Positions 7,532 to 15,726 of a stretch of DNA of 64,000 bases are shown in pieces. The stretch's first letter is position 1; every line of letters begins with the position of its first letter. The DNA is from Spirochaetaceae bacterium (GTDB lineage Bacteria > Myxococcota_A > UBA9160 > UBA4427). Position numbers and translations under genes: made by a program. The notes under the pieces were generated by a model. The model was not told the origin of the DNA, searched no databases, and saw only the letters and a program-made list of their open reading frames with translations. The stretch spans positions 1 through 64,000 of the forward strand of contig JACKFD010000002.1 of the NCBI GenBank assembly GCA_020632655.1. The letters run 5' to 3'.

Positions 7532-10075
7532 TCAGTAGACCACTTCCTGCTCGATCAGCTCCTGCAGCCTGCGCGTCGAGAGACCGAGCAGCTCGCGGAG
7601 GACGACCTCGTCGTCCTGGCCGATCGTCGGTCCCGGCCGAACCTCGACGCGACTCCGGCTCGCCTTGACGTAGGCGCCGTAGATCGTCTCGCGGAAGCCG
7701 AGCGGATGGGTGACCTCGATGAAGGTCCCGCGTGCGCGGTAGTGCGGATCGGAGAGCAGATCCGAGACGTCGAGGACGGGGGCGGCGGCGATGCCGGCAC
7801 GCTGGAGCCGCAGGGCGAGCGCCCGGTCGTCGTGGTCGGCGGTCCAGATGGCGAGGTGCGCGTGGATCGCGTCGATCCGCTCGCGCCGCTTTGCGAGCGT
7901 GTCGAGGCCGCGCGTCCAGTCGGGCGTACCGAGCTCACGAACGAGTGCCCGCCACCCTTCGTCGTCCTCCACGACCAGACTGATCCAGCGATCTTCTCCG
8001 CGACACGGAAACACGCCGTGGGGCACGGCGGCGCCGAGCGGATGGCGATTGCCGATCGGTCCCGCAACGCGGCCGTTGAGCGCCCAATCGGCGAAGTGGG
8101 GCCCGACGAGCTGCATCAGGCACTCCTGCTGCGAGCAGTCGACGTGCTGTCCGCGGCCCGTCCTGCGTCGCTGCTCGAGGGCGAGGAGCGCGGCGAAGGC
8201 CGCCGCCACGCCGCAATACGGATCGGCGAAGGCGTTCTCCATCGGCATCGGTCCCTCGCCCGCATAGCCCGTGATCTGGTCGATGCCCGAGATGCCGCCG
8301 AGGCTGTTGCCGTAGGTGCGCAGATGGCTGAGCGGGCCCGTGAGGCCGGCGCCCGGCATCGAGACGAAGACGAGATCGGGACGCATCGCGCGCAGCCGCT
8401 CCCAGCCGAGCTCGAGCTTCGCCATCACGCCCGGACCGAAGTTCTCGATCGCCACGTCCGAGAGCGCCACGAGGCGGCGCGCGAGCTCCCGCGCCTCGGG
8501 CTTGCGCAGGTTCAGACGCACGCTGCCGTTGCCCGCCCAGCCGGCGTGGTTCTGCAGGCTGCGATCCGGGTCGGCCTGGCCTCCGGCGAAGGGCGGCAGC
8601 GTGCGGTTGATGTCGATGCGCGCGCGGGTCTCGACCTTGTAGACCTCGGCGCCGAGCAGGCCCAGGACCTGGCCCGCCGCCGGTCCGGCCCAGGCCCAGC
8701 CGAAGTTGACCACCCGCAGACCCGCGAGCGGGAGGTGTCGCGCGTCGGCGTCGCGTTCGCGACGCGTGGGTGGGACGCTGGCGCCGCCGCTGCGTGTCGA
8801 CGAGGCGCGGGGCCGGTCGGGCTCGCCGCGTGGCTTCCAGATCGCGTCGTGGGCGCCGAGGGACGGAGCGGGCCGGGGCGACCTCGGGAGCCCGTCGCCC
8901 AGTCGCACGGGCGGGGCGAGCGCGGCATGGCGACCGAGCCCGGGCTGGTCGCGCCGGACGAGGGCGCCACGCTGCCAGAGGTGCTCGCTCCCGCCGAGGT
9001 CCGCGGTCGTGAAGACGGCGGTCGCCGGACAGCCCTCGGCCTGGCAGCGCGCCATGATCTCGTGCTTCGAGTGCTGTCGCGTCCACGCCTCGATCAAGGG
9101 GTAGAGCACGTCGGCGTTGCGCCCGCGCTCGAACATGTCGTCGAAGAGCTCGACCCGCGCCCACTCGGGATCGCCCATCGCACGCCGCAGCCCGTGCCAT
9201 TGCGCGGTCTCGAGGGCGATGATCCAGACGTGGCCGTCGGCGCAGGGCAGGATCGTGGCGGGTGCGGCGAGGCTCATGCCGCGGCCGGAGCGCTTCTCGT
9301 AGCGGCCGTCCTGGGCGAAGGCGCCGATGTTCTGGGCGCCGACGAAGAGTGCAGCGACGACTTCGGCGCAGGCCACGTCGAGCAGCTGCCCGCCGCCCGC
9401 GCGCTCGCGTCCCAGCAGCGCTGCGAGTCCCCAGGCCGCCCCCGCGAAGCCGCCGAAGAACTCCGTCGAGAAGGTGCCCTGCTCGAGGGGTGGCTCGCCG
9501 GGGCGGCCGCAGTAGCGGCTGCCGCAGGCCGTGAGGTGATAGGCGTTGAGATCGTGGGCGTTCCAGTCGGCGTAGGGGCCCGAGAGGCCGAAGGGCGTGA
9601 GCGCGATCGTCACGAGTCGCGGGAAGCGCTCGGCGAGGGTCGCGGGATCGAGGTCCCAGGCGCGCAGCCCGGCCGGGCATTCGTTCACGACGAAGAGGTC
9701 GGCCTCGGCGAGCAGGGCGGCCAGCCGCGCGCGGTCCCCGGCGTGATCGGGCGAGAGCGTGGCCGAGCGCTTGCCCGTGTTCAGGAAGACGAAGCTGCCC
9801 GAGGCCTCGGGGTCGGGCCGATCGCCCGGGAAGGGACCCCAGCGTCGCGTCTCGTCCCCGCCTTCGCGCGACTCGACCTTGAGCACGTCGGCACCGTAGT
9901 CGGCGAGGAGCCGCGCACAGAACGCGGCCGACACCCCGGAGCCGAGCTCGAGCACGCGGCGACCCACGAGCACGCCGTCCGCCGACGCACCGGGCCCGTC
10001 GCCGGACACGCCGGGCGCTTCGCCCGACGCGCCCGTCCCTTCGCCCGCGCGCGGGCCCACGGGCTCACTCCCCAC
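7532..10075 (-). CDS. tandem CaiB/BaiF (family III) CoA-transferase
   Basis: An 847-residue protein made of two consecutive family III CoA-transferase domains, roughly residues 35-410 and 450-847, joined by an Arg/Pro/Ser-rich linker. Each half begins with the family's N-terminal pattern ('GRRVLELGSGVSAAF' and 'GLRVVNFGWAWAGPA') and contains the 'DVLKVE' or 'EVYKVE' strand. Single-domain members are about 400 residues, so this is a true head-to-tail fusion. The first half keeps an Asp where the catalytic aspartate is expected ('AHDLNAY'); the matching place in the second half lacks an obvious Asp, so the halves may differ in activity. The start is GTG, overlapping the end of the LLM gene by 11 bases, which indicates translational coupling. 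It probably moves CoA between acids in a catabolic pathway. Confidence 0.92.
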   Translation of the reverse strand: MGSEPVGPRAGEGTGASGEAPGVSGDGPGASADGVLVGRRVLELGSGVSAAFCARLLADYGADVLKVESREGGDETRRWGPFPGDRPDPEASGSFVFLNTGKRSATLSPDHAGDRARLAALLAEADLFVVNECPAGLRAWDLDPATLAERFPRLVTIALTPFGLSGPYADWNAHDLNAYHLTACGSRYCGRPGEPPLEQGTFSTEFFGGFAGAAWGLAALLGRERAGGGQLLDVACAEVVAALFVGAQNIGAFAQDGRYEKRSGRGMSLAAPATILPCADGHVWIIALETAQWHGLRRAMGDPEWARVELFDDMFERGRNADVLYPLIEAWTRQHSKHEIMARCQAEGCPATAVFTTADLGGSEHLWQRGALVRRDQPGLGRHAALAPPVRLGDGLPRSPRPAPSLGAHDAIWKPRGEPDRPRASSTRSGGASVPPTRRERDADARHLPLAGLRVVNFGWAWAGPAAGQVLGLLGAEVYKVETRARIDINRTLPPFAGGQADPDRSLQNHAGWAGNGSVRLNLRKPEARELARRLVALSDVAIENFGPGVMAKLELGWERLRAMRPDLVFVSMPGAGLTGPLSHLRTYGNSLGGISGIDQITGYAGEGPMPMENAFADPYCGVAAAFAALLALEQRRRTGRGQHVDCSQQECLMQLVGPHFADWALNGRVAGPIGNRHPLGAAVPHGVFPCRGEDRWISLVVEDDEGWRALVRELGTPDWTRGLDTLAKRRERIDAIHAHLAIWTADHDDRALALRLQRAGIAAAPVLDVSDLLSDPHYRARGTFIEVTHPLGFRETIYGAYVKASRSRVEVRPGPTIGQDDEVVLRELLGLSTRRLQELIEQEVVY

Positions 10076-11090
10076 GCAGCGTCGCCACGACCCGCGCCAG
10101 CGCCGCGTCGTCCGTCGGGTCCGCGGGCAGCGCCAGCGAGATCGCGTCTGCGACGCCGCCGTACTCCGCGACGAGGCACGCCGCGAGTCCGTCCCAGGTC
10201 GCGGCCGGCACCATCACCTCGAGCATCTCGTCGCTCACGAGCGGCGTGAGCGCCTCCCATCGTCCCTCGCGCACGAGCCCGTTCAGCCGCTCGCCGCACT
10301 CGCGCCAGCCGTAGTAGTCGAGGCTCGGCCAGTAGCTCGGCGTCGAGAGCAGGATCGCGAGCAGCGCACGATGTTCTTCGCGGCGCGCGTCGACCTCGTC
10401 TGCGTCGCGCCCGACGGCGACGAGGGGGTTCGCGACGAGGGAAACGCGCGCCGGGTCGCGTCCGGTCCGCGCGGCGCCGACGGCGAGGCGAGGCCGCGTG
10501 ACCTCGGCCAGGAAGCGGGGCGAGGCGTTCGTCGGGTGCGTGACGAGCGCCGAGGCGAGCTCGCCGGCGAGGGCGGTCATGTTCGGGCCGATGCCCGCGA
10601 GATGGATCGGCAGGTCGGGGTGTTCGATCGGAGGTGGCTTCACGAAGTCCTGCTGACGCGTGAAGCGGTAGTGCTCGCCGCGGTAGTCGAGGGGCGTGCC
10701 GTGCTGCCAGCAGTCGAAGATCGCGCGCAGGCTGCCCACGTACTCGCGCATGCGCGGCGCGGGCGCGCTCCAGGTCGTGCCGTATTTGCCGACGATGTTC
10801 CCGCGAACGAGGGGGCCGAGGCCGAGATGGAAGCGTCCGCCGGAGAGCGCCTGCAGGTTCCAGGCGGCGACGGCGACGGTCATCGGCGAGCGCGGGAAGC
10901 AGACGAGCGCGCTCGTGGCGACGCGGATCCGCGAGGTCGCCCCGATCGCGGCCTGGGCGGCGAGCAGGCCGTCGGTGATCACGTCCGGCGCCATCACGCC
11001 GTCGAAGCCCAGGGCCTCCGCCCGGCGTGCGTGGGCGGGGATCTCCGCGAGCGGTGTATGCAGATCGAGGGCGGCCCAGACTCGGAACAT
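10065..11090 (-). CDS. LLM-class (luciferase-like) flavin-dependent oxidoreductase
   Basis: A 341-residue luciferase-like monooxygenase-fold protein, possibly F420-dependent. Supporting features are the N-terminal 'AEIPAHARRAEALGFDGV' helix, 'AAIGATSRIRVATSALVCFPRSPMTVA', the 'SGGRFHLGLG' turn and a TIM-barrel-like pattern. The ATG at 11090 has GGAGAG close upstream, and sequence before it has no homology to the family. It is the first gene of the minus-strand run at this edge and overlaps the CoA-transferase start, so the two are co-expressed. It diverges from the hvfA operon across a 262-base gap. FMN versus F420 use is not resolvable by eye. Confidence 0.9.
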   Translation of the reverse strand: MFRVWAALDLHTPLAEIPAHARRAEALGFDGVMAPDVITDGLLAAQAAIGATSRIRVATSALVCFPRSPMTVAVAAWNLQALSGGRFHLGLGPLVRGNIVGKYGTTWSAPAPRMREYVGSLRAIFDCWQHGTPLDYRGEHYRFTRQQDFVKPPPIEHPDLPIHLAGIGPNMTALAGELASALVTHPTNASPRFLAEVTRPRLAVGAARTGRDPARVSLVANPLVAVGRDADEVDARREEHRALLAILLSTPSYWPSLDYYGWRECGERLNGLVREGRWEALTPLVSDEMLEVMVPAATWDGLAACLVAEYGGVADAISLALPADPTDDAALARVVATLRGE

Positions 11091-11243
11091 CGGCTCTCCG
11101 CGCGTCGGTCGCGCGGCGCGGCGACCGTCGCCCGACGGTAGTGGACGCCTCGCGCGAGGACCCGCACGAAGACTCGAGCGCTTGGACCGGGGGGCATCGG
11201 CGAGGTCGTTGGCCCCATGGGGTGACGGCGCCTTCGTCCATCC

Positions 11244-11269
11244 GTAACCGCGCCCGCCCACCCGTCGTA
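11244..11269 (+). promoter_or_regulatory. possible ECF-type promoter upstream of hvfA
   Basis: GTAACC at 11244-11249 is followed by a 16-base spacer and CGTA at 11266-11269, about 80 bases before the hvfA start. GTAACC-like -35 boxes with a CG-starting -10 box are, from memory, typical of metal- or oxidant-responsive ECF sigma factors of the Caulobacter SigF type, whose regulon includes related copper-peptide operons. The same GTAACC hexamer occurs upstream of the ECF cluster at 43-45 kb, though there it is followed by GTT. This is a motif reading only. Confidence 0.35.
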
Positions 11270-11352
11270 ATCGGGTCCGAGCTCGTCGCGACGACGACTC
11301 CCAACCCCGATCGGCCGCCGCCCCGCGCCGCGGCCATGGAGATCCAGACGAC

Positions 11353-11703
11353 ATGGCAAGACGAACCCTGACCGGTCCGATTTCGATGGTGCTGGGCTAC
11401 GCGCTGCTCGCTTCGACGGCCCAGGCGGCGCCCGCTGCGAGCGACGGCGATCCCTTCGGCGTCGTCGATCTGCCCGCCGGCTACGAGCTCGACCGCATGC
11501 ACGGCGAGGGCAAGTGCGGCGAAGGCAAATGCGGCGAGTCCAAGGCCGAGGAAGGGAAGTGCGGCGAGGGCAAGTGCGGCGCCGACGGCGAGAAGGGCGA
11601 GGCCGAAGGCAAATGCGGCGAAGGGAAGTGTGGCGGCGACGACGGCGGCAAGAAGGCCGAGGAAGGCAAGTGCGGCGAGGGCAAGTGCGGAGGCTCGCAC
11701 TGA
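11353..11703 (+). CDS. hvfA: HvfA-family EGKCG-repeat RiPP metallophore precursor
   Basis: A 116-residue secreted peptide precursor. Residues 1-26 form a signal peptide (hydrophobic core then 'STAQA'). After a ~20-residue spacer the rest is nearly all Glu, Gly, Lys, Cys and Ala and holds eight EGKCG motifs in four back-to-back pairs, separated by short acidic/lysine linkers; all eight cysteines of the protein lie in these motifs. EGKCG is the signature of HvfA-type RiPPs, in which an MNIO enzyme converts Cys to oxazolone/thioamide groups that bind copper. The next three genes encode exactly the expected maturation partners. Function (periplasmic copper binding or detoxification) is inferred from the family. 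A GGAG lies 11 bases before the ATG. The antisense frames here are shadows. Confidence 0.93.
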   Translation: MARRTLTGPISMVLGYALLASTAQAAPAASDGDPFGVVDLPAGYELDRMHGEGKCGEGKCGESKAEEGKCGEGKCGADGEKGEAEGKCGEGKCGGDDGGKKAEEGKCGEGKCGGSH

Positions 11704-11704
11704 G

Positions 11705-12589
11705 ATGATCGCCGGGCCCCGGACTTCCGAGCGGAGGACCGAGCTCGTCGGCGCCGGCCTCGGTCTGCGCCGCGCCTTTCTCGGCGCGGTCGCAGACCGG
11801 GTGCCGGCGGCGGTCGACTTCTTCGAGCTGGCCCCCGAGAACTGGATCGGGGTCGGCGGTCGGCTCGGCCGGCAGCTGCGCGCGCTGACCGAGCGCGTGC
11901 CCTTCGTCTGCCATGGGCTCTCGCTCTCGCTCGGCGGACCGGAGCCCCTCGACGAGACGCTCCTGCGCGAGACCCGCGCCTTCCTCGATCGGCACGACGT
12001 GCGCCTCTTCTCGGAGCATCTCTCCTGGTCGGCGGACGGGGGCCATCTCTACGACCTGCTGCCCATCCCCTTCACGGAGGAGGCGGTCCATCACGTCGCC
12101 GCCCGCATCCGCCACGCCCAGGAGCGGCTCGGTCGCCGCATCGCGATCGAGAACGTCTCCTACTACGCCGCCCCCGGTCGCGTGCTCTCGGAGCTCGAGT
12201 TCCTGCTTGCGGTGCTCGAGGAGGCGGACTGCGACCTGCTGCTCGACGTGAACAACGTCTACGTGAACGCCGTCAACCACGGCTACGACCCGCACGCGTT
12301 CCTGCGCGCGATCCCCGGCGAGCGCATCGCCTACCTGCACGTCGCCGGGCATTACCGCGAGGCCGAGGACCTGCTCGTCGACACCCACGGCGCGCCGGTC
12401 GTCGATCCGGTCTGGTCGCTGCTCGAAGAGACCTATCGACGCTTCGGGCCGCGACCGACGCTGCTCGAGCGCGACTTCAACATCCCACCGCTGGCCGAGC
12501 TGCTCGTCGAGCTCGACGGTGTGCACGCGCGACAGGGAAAGGAGGCGGTCCATGCATCCGACCACGCATCCGACCATGCGGCTGCCTGA
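11705..12589 (+). CDS. hvfB: MNIO-family (DUF692) RiPP maturase, HvfB-like
   Basis: A 294-residue TIM-barrel multinuclear iron oxidative enzyme predicted to modify the cysteines of the HvfA precursor. Metal-ligand motifs of the DUF692 family are all present in order: 'CHGLSLS', 'FSEHLSW', 'IENVSYY', 'LDVNNVYVN', 'HVAGH', 'DTHG' and 'LLERDFNIP'. The ATG at 11705 follows the hvfA stop by one base and is preceded by GGAGG. Its 3' end overlaps the next gene by 38 bases. The neighbourhood (precursor upstream, DUF2063 partner downstream) fits HvfB rather than the methanobactin MbnB branch. Confidence 0.94.
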   Translation: MIAGPRTSERRTELVGAGLGLRRAFLGAVADRVPAAVDFFELAPENWIGVGGRLGRQLRALTERVPFVCHGLSLSLGGPEPLDETLLRETRAFLDRHDVRLFSEHLSWSADGGHLYDLLPIPFTEEAVHHVAARIRHAQERLGRRIAIENVSYYAAPGRVLSELEFLLAVLEEADCDLLLDVNNVYVNAVNHGYDPHAFLRAIPGERIAYLHVAGHYREAEDLLVDTHGAPVVDPVWSLLEETYRRFGPRPTLLERDFNIPPLAELLVELDGVHARQGKEAVHASDHASDHAAA

Positions 12590-13346
12590 GGACTCGTCCC
12601 TCGCCCGGGTGCAGCGGGCCTTCGCCGCGCATCTGCGGGATCCGGCGACCTGCCCGCCGCCCGCGGACGTCGCGCCGCGGCGCATGCGGGTCTACCGCGA
12701 GCTCGTCTACGCGAACGTCGAGAGCCTGCTGGCGTCGAATTTTCCCGTGCTGCGGAGCGTGCTCGGGGACGCGAGCTGGCATGCGATGGTGCGGGACTTC
12801 CTCGTGCGCCACGCGGCGAAGACGCCGCTCTTCCCGCGGCTCGCCCTGGAGCTGCTCGCCTACCTCGACGGCGAGCGCGCGAGGCTGCCCGAGGAGCCGC
12901 CGTACCTGCGCGAGCTGGCCCGCTACGAGTGGCTCGAGACGGAGCTGCGTCTGGCCGAGGTGGAGCCGGACCCGACGGGCGTGGCGCTCGACGGCGACCT
13001 GCTGGCGGGCGTGCCCGTGCTCTCGCCCGTCGTCCGCTGGCTGCGCGCCGAGTGGCCGGTCCATCGCGTCGGCGCGGCCTTCCGACCGACGACGCCCCCC
13101 GACCAGCCGAGCTGTCTCGTCGTCTGCCGCGATCCCGACCTCGAGGTCCGGTTCATGGAGGTGACGGCGACGACCCTCCGCCTGCTCGAGGGCATCGCCG
13201 CCGCGCCCGAGGCGACCGGCCGAGCGCACCTCGAGCAGCTCGCCCGGGAGAGCGGGCGCGACGGCGATCTCCCGCACTTCCTCGAGGCCGGCCGCCGGGT
13301 CCTCGAGGAGCTTCGCGCGCGTGGGGTCCTGCTCGGCGCGCGATGA
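12552..13346 (+). CDS. hvfC: DUF2063 family RiPP maturation partner, HvfC-like
   Basis: A 264-residue protein of the DUF2063 family, which acts as the precursor-recognition partner of MNIO enzymes. It starts with the family's helical N-terminal part ('LARVQRAFAAHLRD', 'RMRVYRELVYANVESLLASNFPVL') and ends with a winged-helix-like C-terminal region rich in Glu and Arg. The ATG at 12552 has GGAGG six bases upstream and overlaps the end of hvfB, so the two proteins are translationally coupled, as expected if they form a complex. Identification rests on the fold pattern and on the operon. Confidence 0.92.
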   Translation: MHPTTHPTMRLPEDSSLARVQRAFAAHLRDPATCPPPADVAPRRMRVYRELVYANVESLLASNFPVLRSVLGDASWHAMVRDFLVRHAAKTPLFPRLALELLAYLDGERARLPEEPPYLRELARYEWLETELRLAEVEPDPTGVALDGDLLAGVPVLSPVVRWLRAEWPVHRVGAAFRPTTPPDQPSCLVVCRDPDLEVRFMEVTATTLRLLEGIAAAPEATGRAHLEQLARESGRDGDLPHFLEAGRRVLEELRARGVLLGAR

Positions 13347-13419
13347 GCGGGGGCTCGTCCGCCCCGCGCTGCCTTCCGGACCGATCGTGCACCCCGAACC
13401 CCTGATCAGGAGACCCGCC

Positions 13420-14064
13420 TTGAATCCCCAGCGACTGCTCGACCGGCTCCCCGCCTTCCTGCACCCCCCGCAGCTGCTCGTCCGCCTTCGCGCCTTCGAC
13501 TTCCTCTCCCCCCTGGCGCTGCGCCTCTACCTCGCGCCGGTCTTCCTGGCCACGGGCCTCAACAAGGCGCGGCATTTCGAGGACACGGTCGCCTGGTTCG
13601 GCAATCCCGAGTGGGGGCTCGGCCTGCCGGCGCCGTGGCTGAATGCGGCGATGGCGACGACGACGGAGCTGGTCGGGGCCGTCCTGCTCGTGCTCGGGCT
13701 GGGGACGCGCCTCGTCTCGATCCCGCTCATGTTCGTGATGATCGTCGCCGCGGTGACGGTGCATGCCGAGAACGGCTGGTTCGTGATCGCCGATCCGGTC
13801 TCGTGTCTGTTCAACTGCGACGGGCTCGCCGACGCCGCTCTCCGTCTCGAGCGGGGCCGCGCGATCCTGCAGGAGCACGGCCAGTACGCCTGGCTCACGG
13901 CCCGGGGCTCCTTCGTGATCCTCAACAACGGGGTCGAGCTCGTGGTCGCCTACTTCGTCATGCTCGCGACCCTGCTCTTCCAGGGCGGTGGGCGCTGGGT
14001 CAGCCTCGACTACTGGATCGCGCGTCGGGCGGGATGGCTCGCACGCGCGGACGAGCGCGCCTGA
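13420..14064 (+). CDS. hvfX: DoxX-like membrane protein, HvfX-like
   Basis: A 214-residue inner-membrane protein with about four hydrophobic segments, including 'LALRLYLAPVFLATGLNKA' and a long segment near 'ELVGAVLLVLGLG', matching the DoxX family. DoxX members closing hvfABC operons are called HvfX and linked to copper-binding RiPP maturation. A 'SCLFNCDG' Cys pair lies between membrane segments and could be redox active or metal binding. The TTG at 13420 has AGGAGA six bases upstream; an in-frame GTG at 13387 is a less likely alternative. The gap to hvfC is 73 bases on the same strand. Confidence 0.88.
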   Translation: MNPQRLLDRLPAFLHPPQLLVRLRAFDFLSPLALRLYLAPVFLATGLNKARHFEDTVAWFGNPEWGLGLPAPWLNAAMATTTELVGAVLLVLGLGTRLVSIPLMFVMIVAAVTVHAENGWFVIADPVSCLFNCDGLADAALRLERGRAILQEHGQYAWLTARGSFVILNNGVELVVAYFVMLATLLFQGGGRWVSLDYWIARRAGWLARADERA

Positions 14065-14118
14065 GGCGCCTTCTCTCCTCCCCGAGCGGCGGCTGGCCTA
14101 TGCTGCGCGCGATCGGGG

Positions 14119-14964
14119 ATGGGGGGAGGCGTGTCGACGGAGCTGGGCGGGTCGCAGAGGGTCGGGCCCCGGACGGAGCTGGGCGGGGCGCAGCGGATCG
14201 CCGCCACGGCGTGGCTGCTCGGCGACCGGATCGACACGCGCGCCGTACCGGTCGAGCGGGTCGTCTCGCGCTCCCCGCTCACCCTGCAGGACGGTGCGGA
14301 TCGACTCGTCGTGCTCTACCGCTTCGGGGCGCTCGTGGTCTTCGCGCCCGAGTCGGGCGCCGGCACGGCCTATCCCGAGGACCTCGGGCGCTTCGTCGTG
14401 AGCCCCCTGCCGTCGCCGGAATTCGATACGGCGTCGATCCGGATCTCCGCCGACGAGCCGGAAGGCGCCGATCGCGAGGGGGTCCTCGTGATCGCCGAGG
14501 CGAGCCTCGAACGCTTCCACGTCGTCGCCGACGTCCTCGCGCGCAGCGCCCTGCTCGCGCACTACGAGTCCGAGGTCTCGACCGCCCTCGACCGCGTCGA
14601 GCCCCTCGCCGAGCGCCTCCGGCTGGGCGCCCATCGCGGGCTCCGCGGTCGCCAGCTGCTCCAGGAGCTCGGGGAGGTGCTGGTCTCGGAGATGCGGATG
14701 GTCGGTCGCGCCGAGGTCTCGGAGAAGCCCGAGCGGCTCTGGGATCGCCCGCGACTCGACGCCCTCTACGTCCGGCTGGCCGAAGAGTACGAGCTCGCCG
14801 ACCGGGACCGGGCCGTCACGAGAAAGCTCGAGCTGCTGGGCCGGGCGACCGAAACCTTCCTCGGTGTCCTCGACACCCGACGCAGCCTGAACGTCGAGTG
14901 GTACATCGTCATCCTGATCCTGATCGAGCTCTTCCTCCTGGTCTACGAGCTGGCGACGCGCTAA
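14119..14964 (+). CDS. RMD1/DUF155 family membrane protein
   Basis: A 281-residue protein resembling the RMD1 (DUF155) family of yeast Rmd1/Sif2 and bacterial homologues. The C-terminal half has the family signature: 'LDALYVRLAEEYELADR', 'TETFLGVLDTRRSLNVEW' and one transmembrane helix 'WYIVILILIELFLLVYEL' at the very end, so it is tail-anchored with a cytoplasmic body. The function of the bacterial members is not known. The start is uncertain: ATG 14119 or a GTG four codons later. It lies 30 bases before the C39/ATP-grasp cassette on the same strand and may be co-transcribed with it. Confidence 0.82.
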   Translation: MGGGVSTELGGSQRVGPRTELGGAQRIAATAWLLGDRIDTRAVPVERVVSRSPLTLQDGADRLVVLYRFGALVVFAPESGAGTAYPEDLGRFVVSPLPSPEFDTASIRISADEPEGADREGVLVIAEASLERFHVVADVLARSALLAHYESEVSTALDRVEPLAERLRLGAHRGLRGRQLLQELGEVLVSEMRMVGRAEVSEKPERLWDRPRLDALYVRLAEEYELADRDRAVTRKLELLGRATETFLGVLDTRRSLNVEWYIVILILIELFLLVYELATR

Positions 14965-14994
14965 TCACCTGCGCCCAAGGAGGCCCGTCCTTCC

Positions 14995-15726
14995 GTGAAG
15001 ACCACGCCCCCACCCACACGCGAGCTCGATCTCGACATCCTCGCCCAGCCCGACGACGAGACCTGCGGTCCGACCTGCCTCCACGCCGTCTACCGCTACT
15101 TCGGGGAAGAGATGGGGCTCGGCACCGTGATCGACGAGGTGCGGACCCTCGAGCACGGCGGCACCCTCGCGGTCTGCCTCGCGAACCACGCCCTGCGCCG
15201 CGGCTACTCGGCCCTCATCTACACCTACAACCTCGACATCTTCGACCCGACCTGGTTCGACGGTCGCGACGTGGATCTCGCCGAGCGCCTGAGGTCCCAG
15301 CGCGCCGCCAAGCGCAGCAAGCGCCTGCACGAGTTCACGGACGACTACCTCGAGTTCCTCGCGCACGGCGGCGAGCTCTCGATGGAGGACCTGACGCCGG
15401 GCCTGCTCCGGCGCTGGCTCCAGAAGGGGATCCCGATCCTGACGGGCCTGTCGTCGACCTTCCTCTATCGCTGCGGTCGCGAGATCGGGCGCACGAAGCT
15501 CCACGAGGACGACGTACGTGGCTACGCCACGGGCCATTTCGTCGTGCTCTGCGGCTGGGACGAGGAGGAGCGCCAGGTGCGGATCGCCGATCCCCTGCGC
15601 GAGGGCCCGCGCATGACCGAGCACATCTACTGGATGCCCGTCCAGCGGGTCATCAACTCGATCCTGCTCGGCATCATCACCTACGACGCCAACCTGCTCG
15701 TGCTCGATCGTCCCGAGGAGGACTGA
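14995..15726 (+). CDS. C39-like / papain-fold cysteine peptidase
   Basis: A 243-residue protein with a bacteriocin-processing-like (C39) papain fold. The catalytic Cys lies in 'DDETCGPTCLHAVYRYFG', the His in 'TGHFVVLCGWDE' and the third residue in 'VRIADPL'. Unlike exporters with C39 domains it has no ABC or membrane part. GTG start at 14995 with AAGGAGG ten bases upstream. Its stop overlaps the ATP-grasp start (TGATG), so the two are translationally coupled. In the cassette it could cleave a peptide or amide made by the neighbouring ligases, or act as an amide-forming transferase; both are inference. Confidence 0.85.
   Translation: MKTTPPPTRELDLDILAQPDDETCGPTCLHAVYRYFGEEMGLGTVIDEVRTLEHGGTLAVCLANHALRRGYSALIYTYNLDIFDPTWFDGRDVDLAERLRSQRAAKRSKRLHEFTDDYLEFLAHGGELSMEDLTPGLLRRWLQKGIPILTGLSSTFLYRCGREIGRTKLHEDDVRGYATGHFVVLCGWDEEERQVRIADPLREGPRMTEHIYWMPVQRVINSILLGIITYDANLLVLDRPEED

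Noticed and set aside
11481..11708. Short-period repeats in the hvfA gene as a CRISPR or DNA repeat array
   Set aside because: They follow the EGKCG protein repeat in one frame, vary in synonymous bases, and have no spacer pattern.
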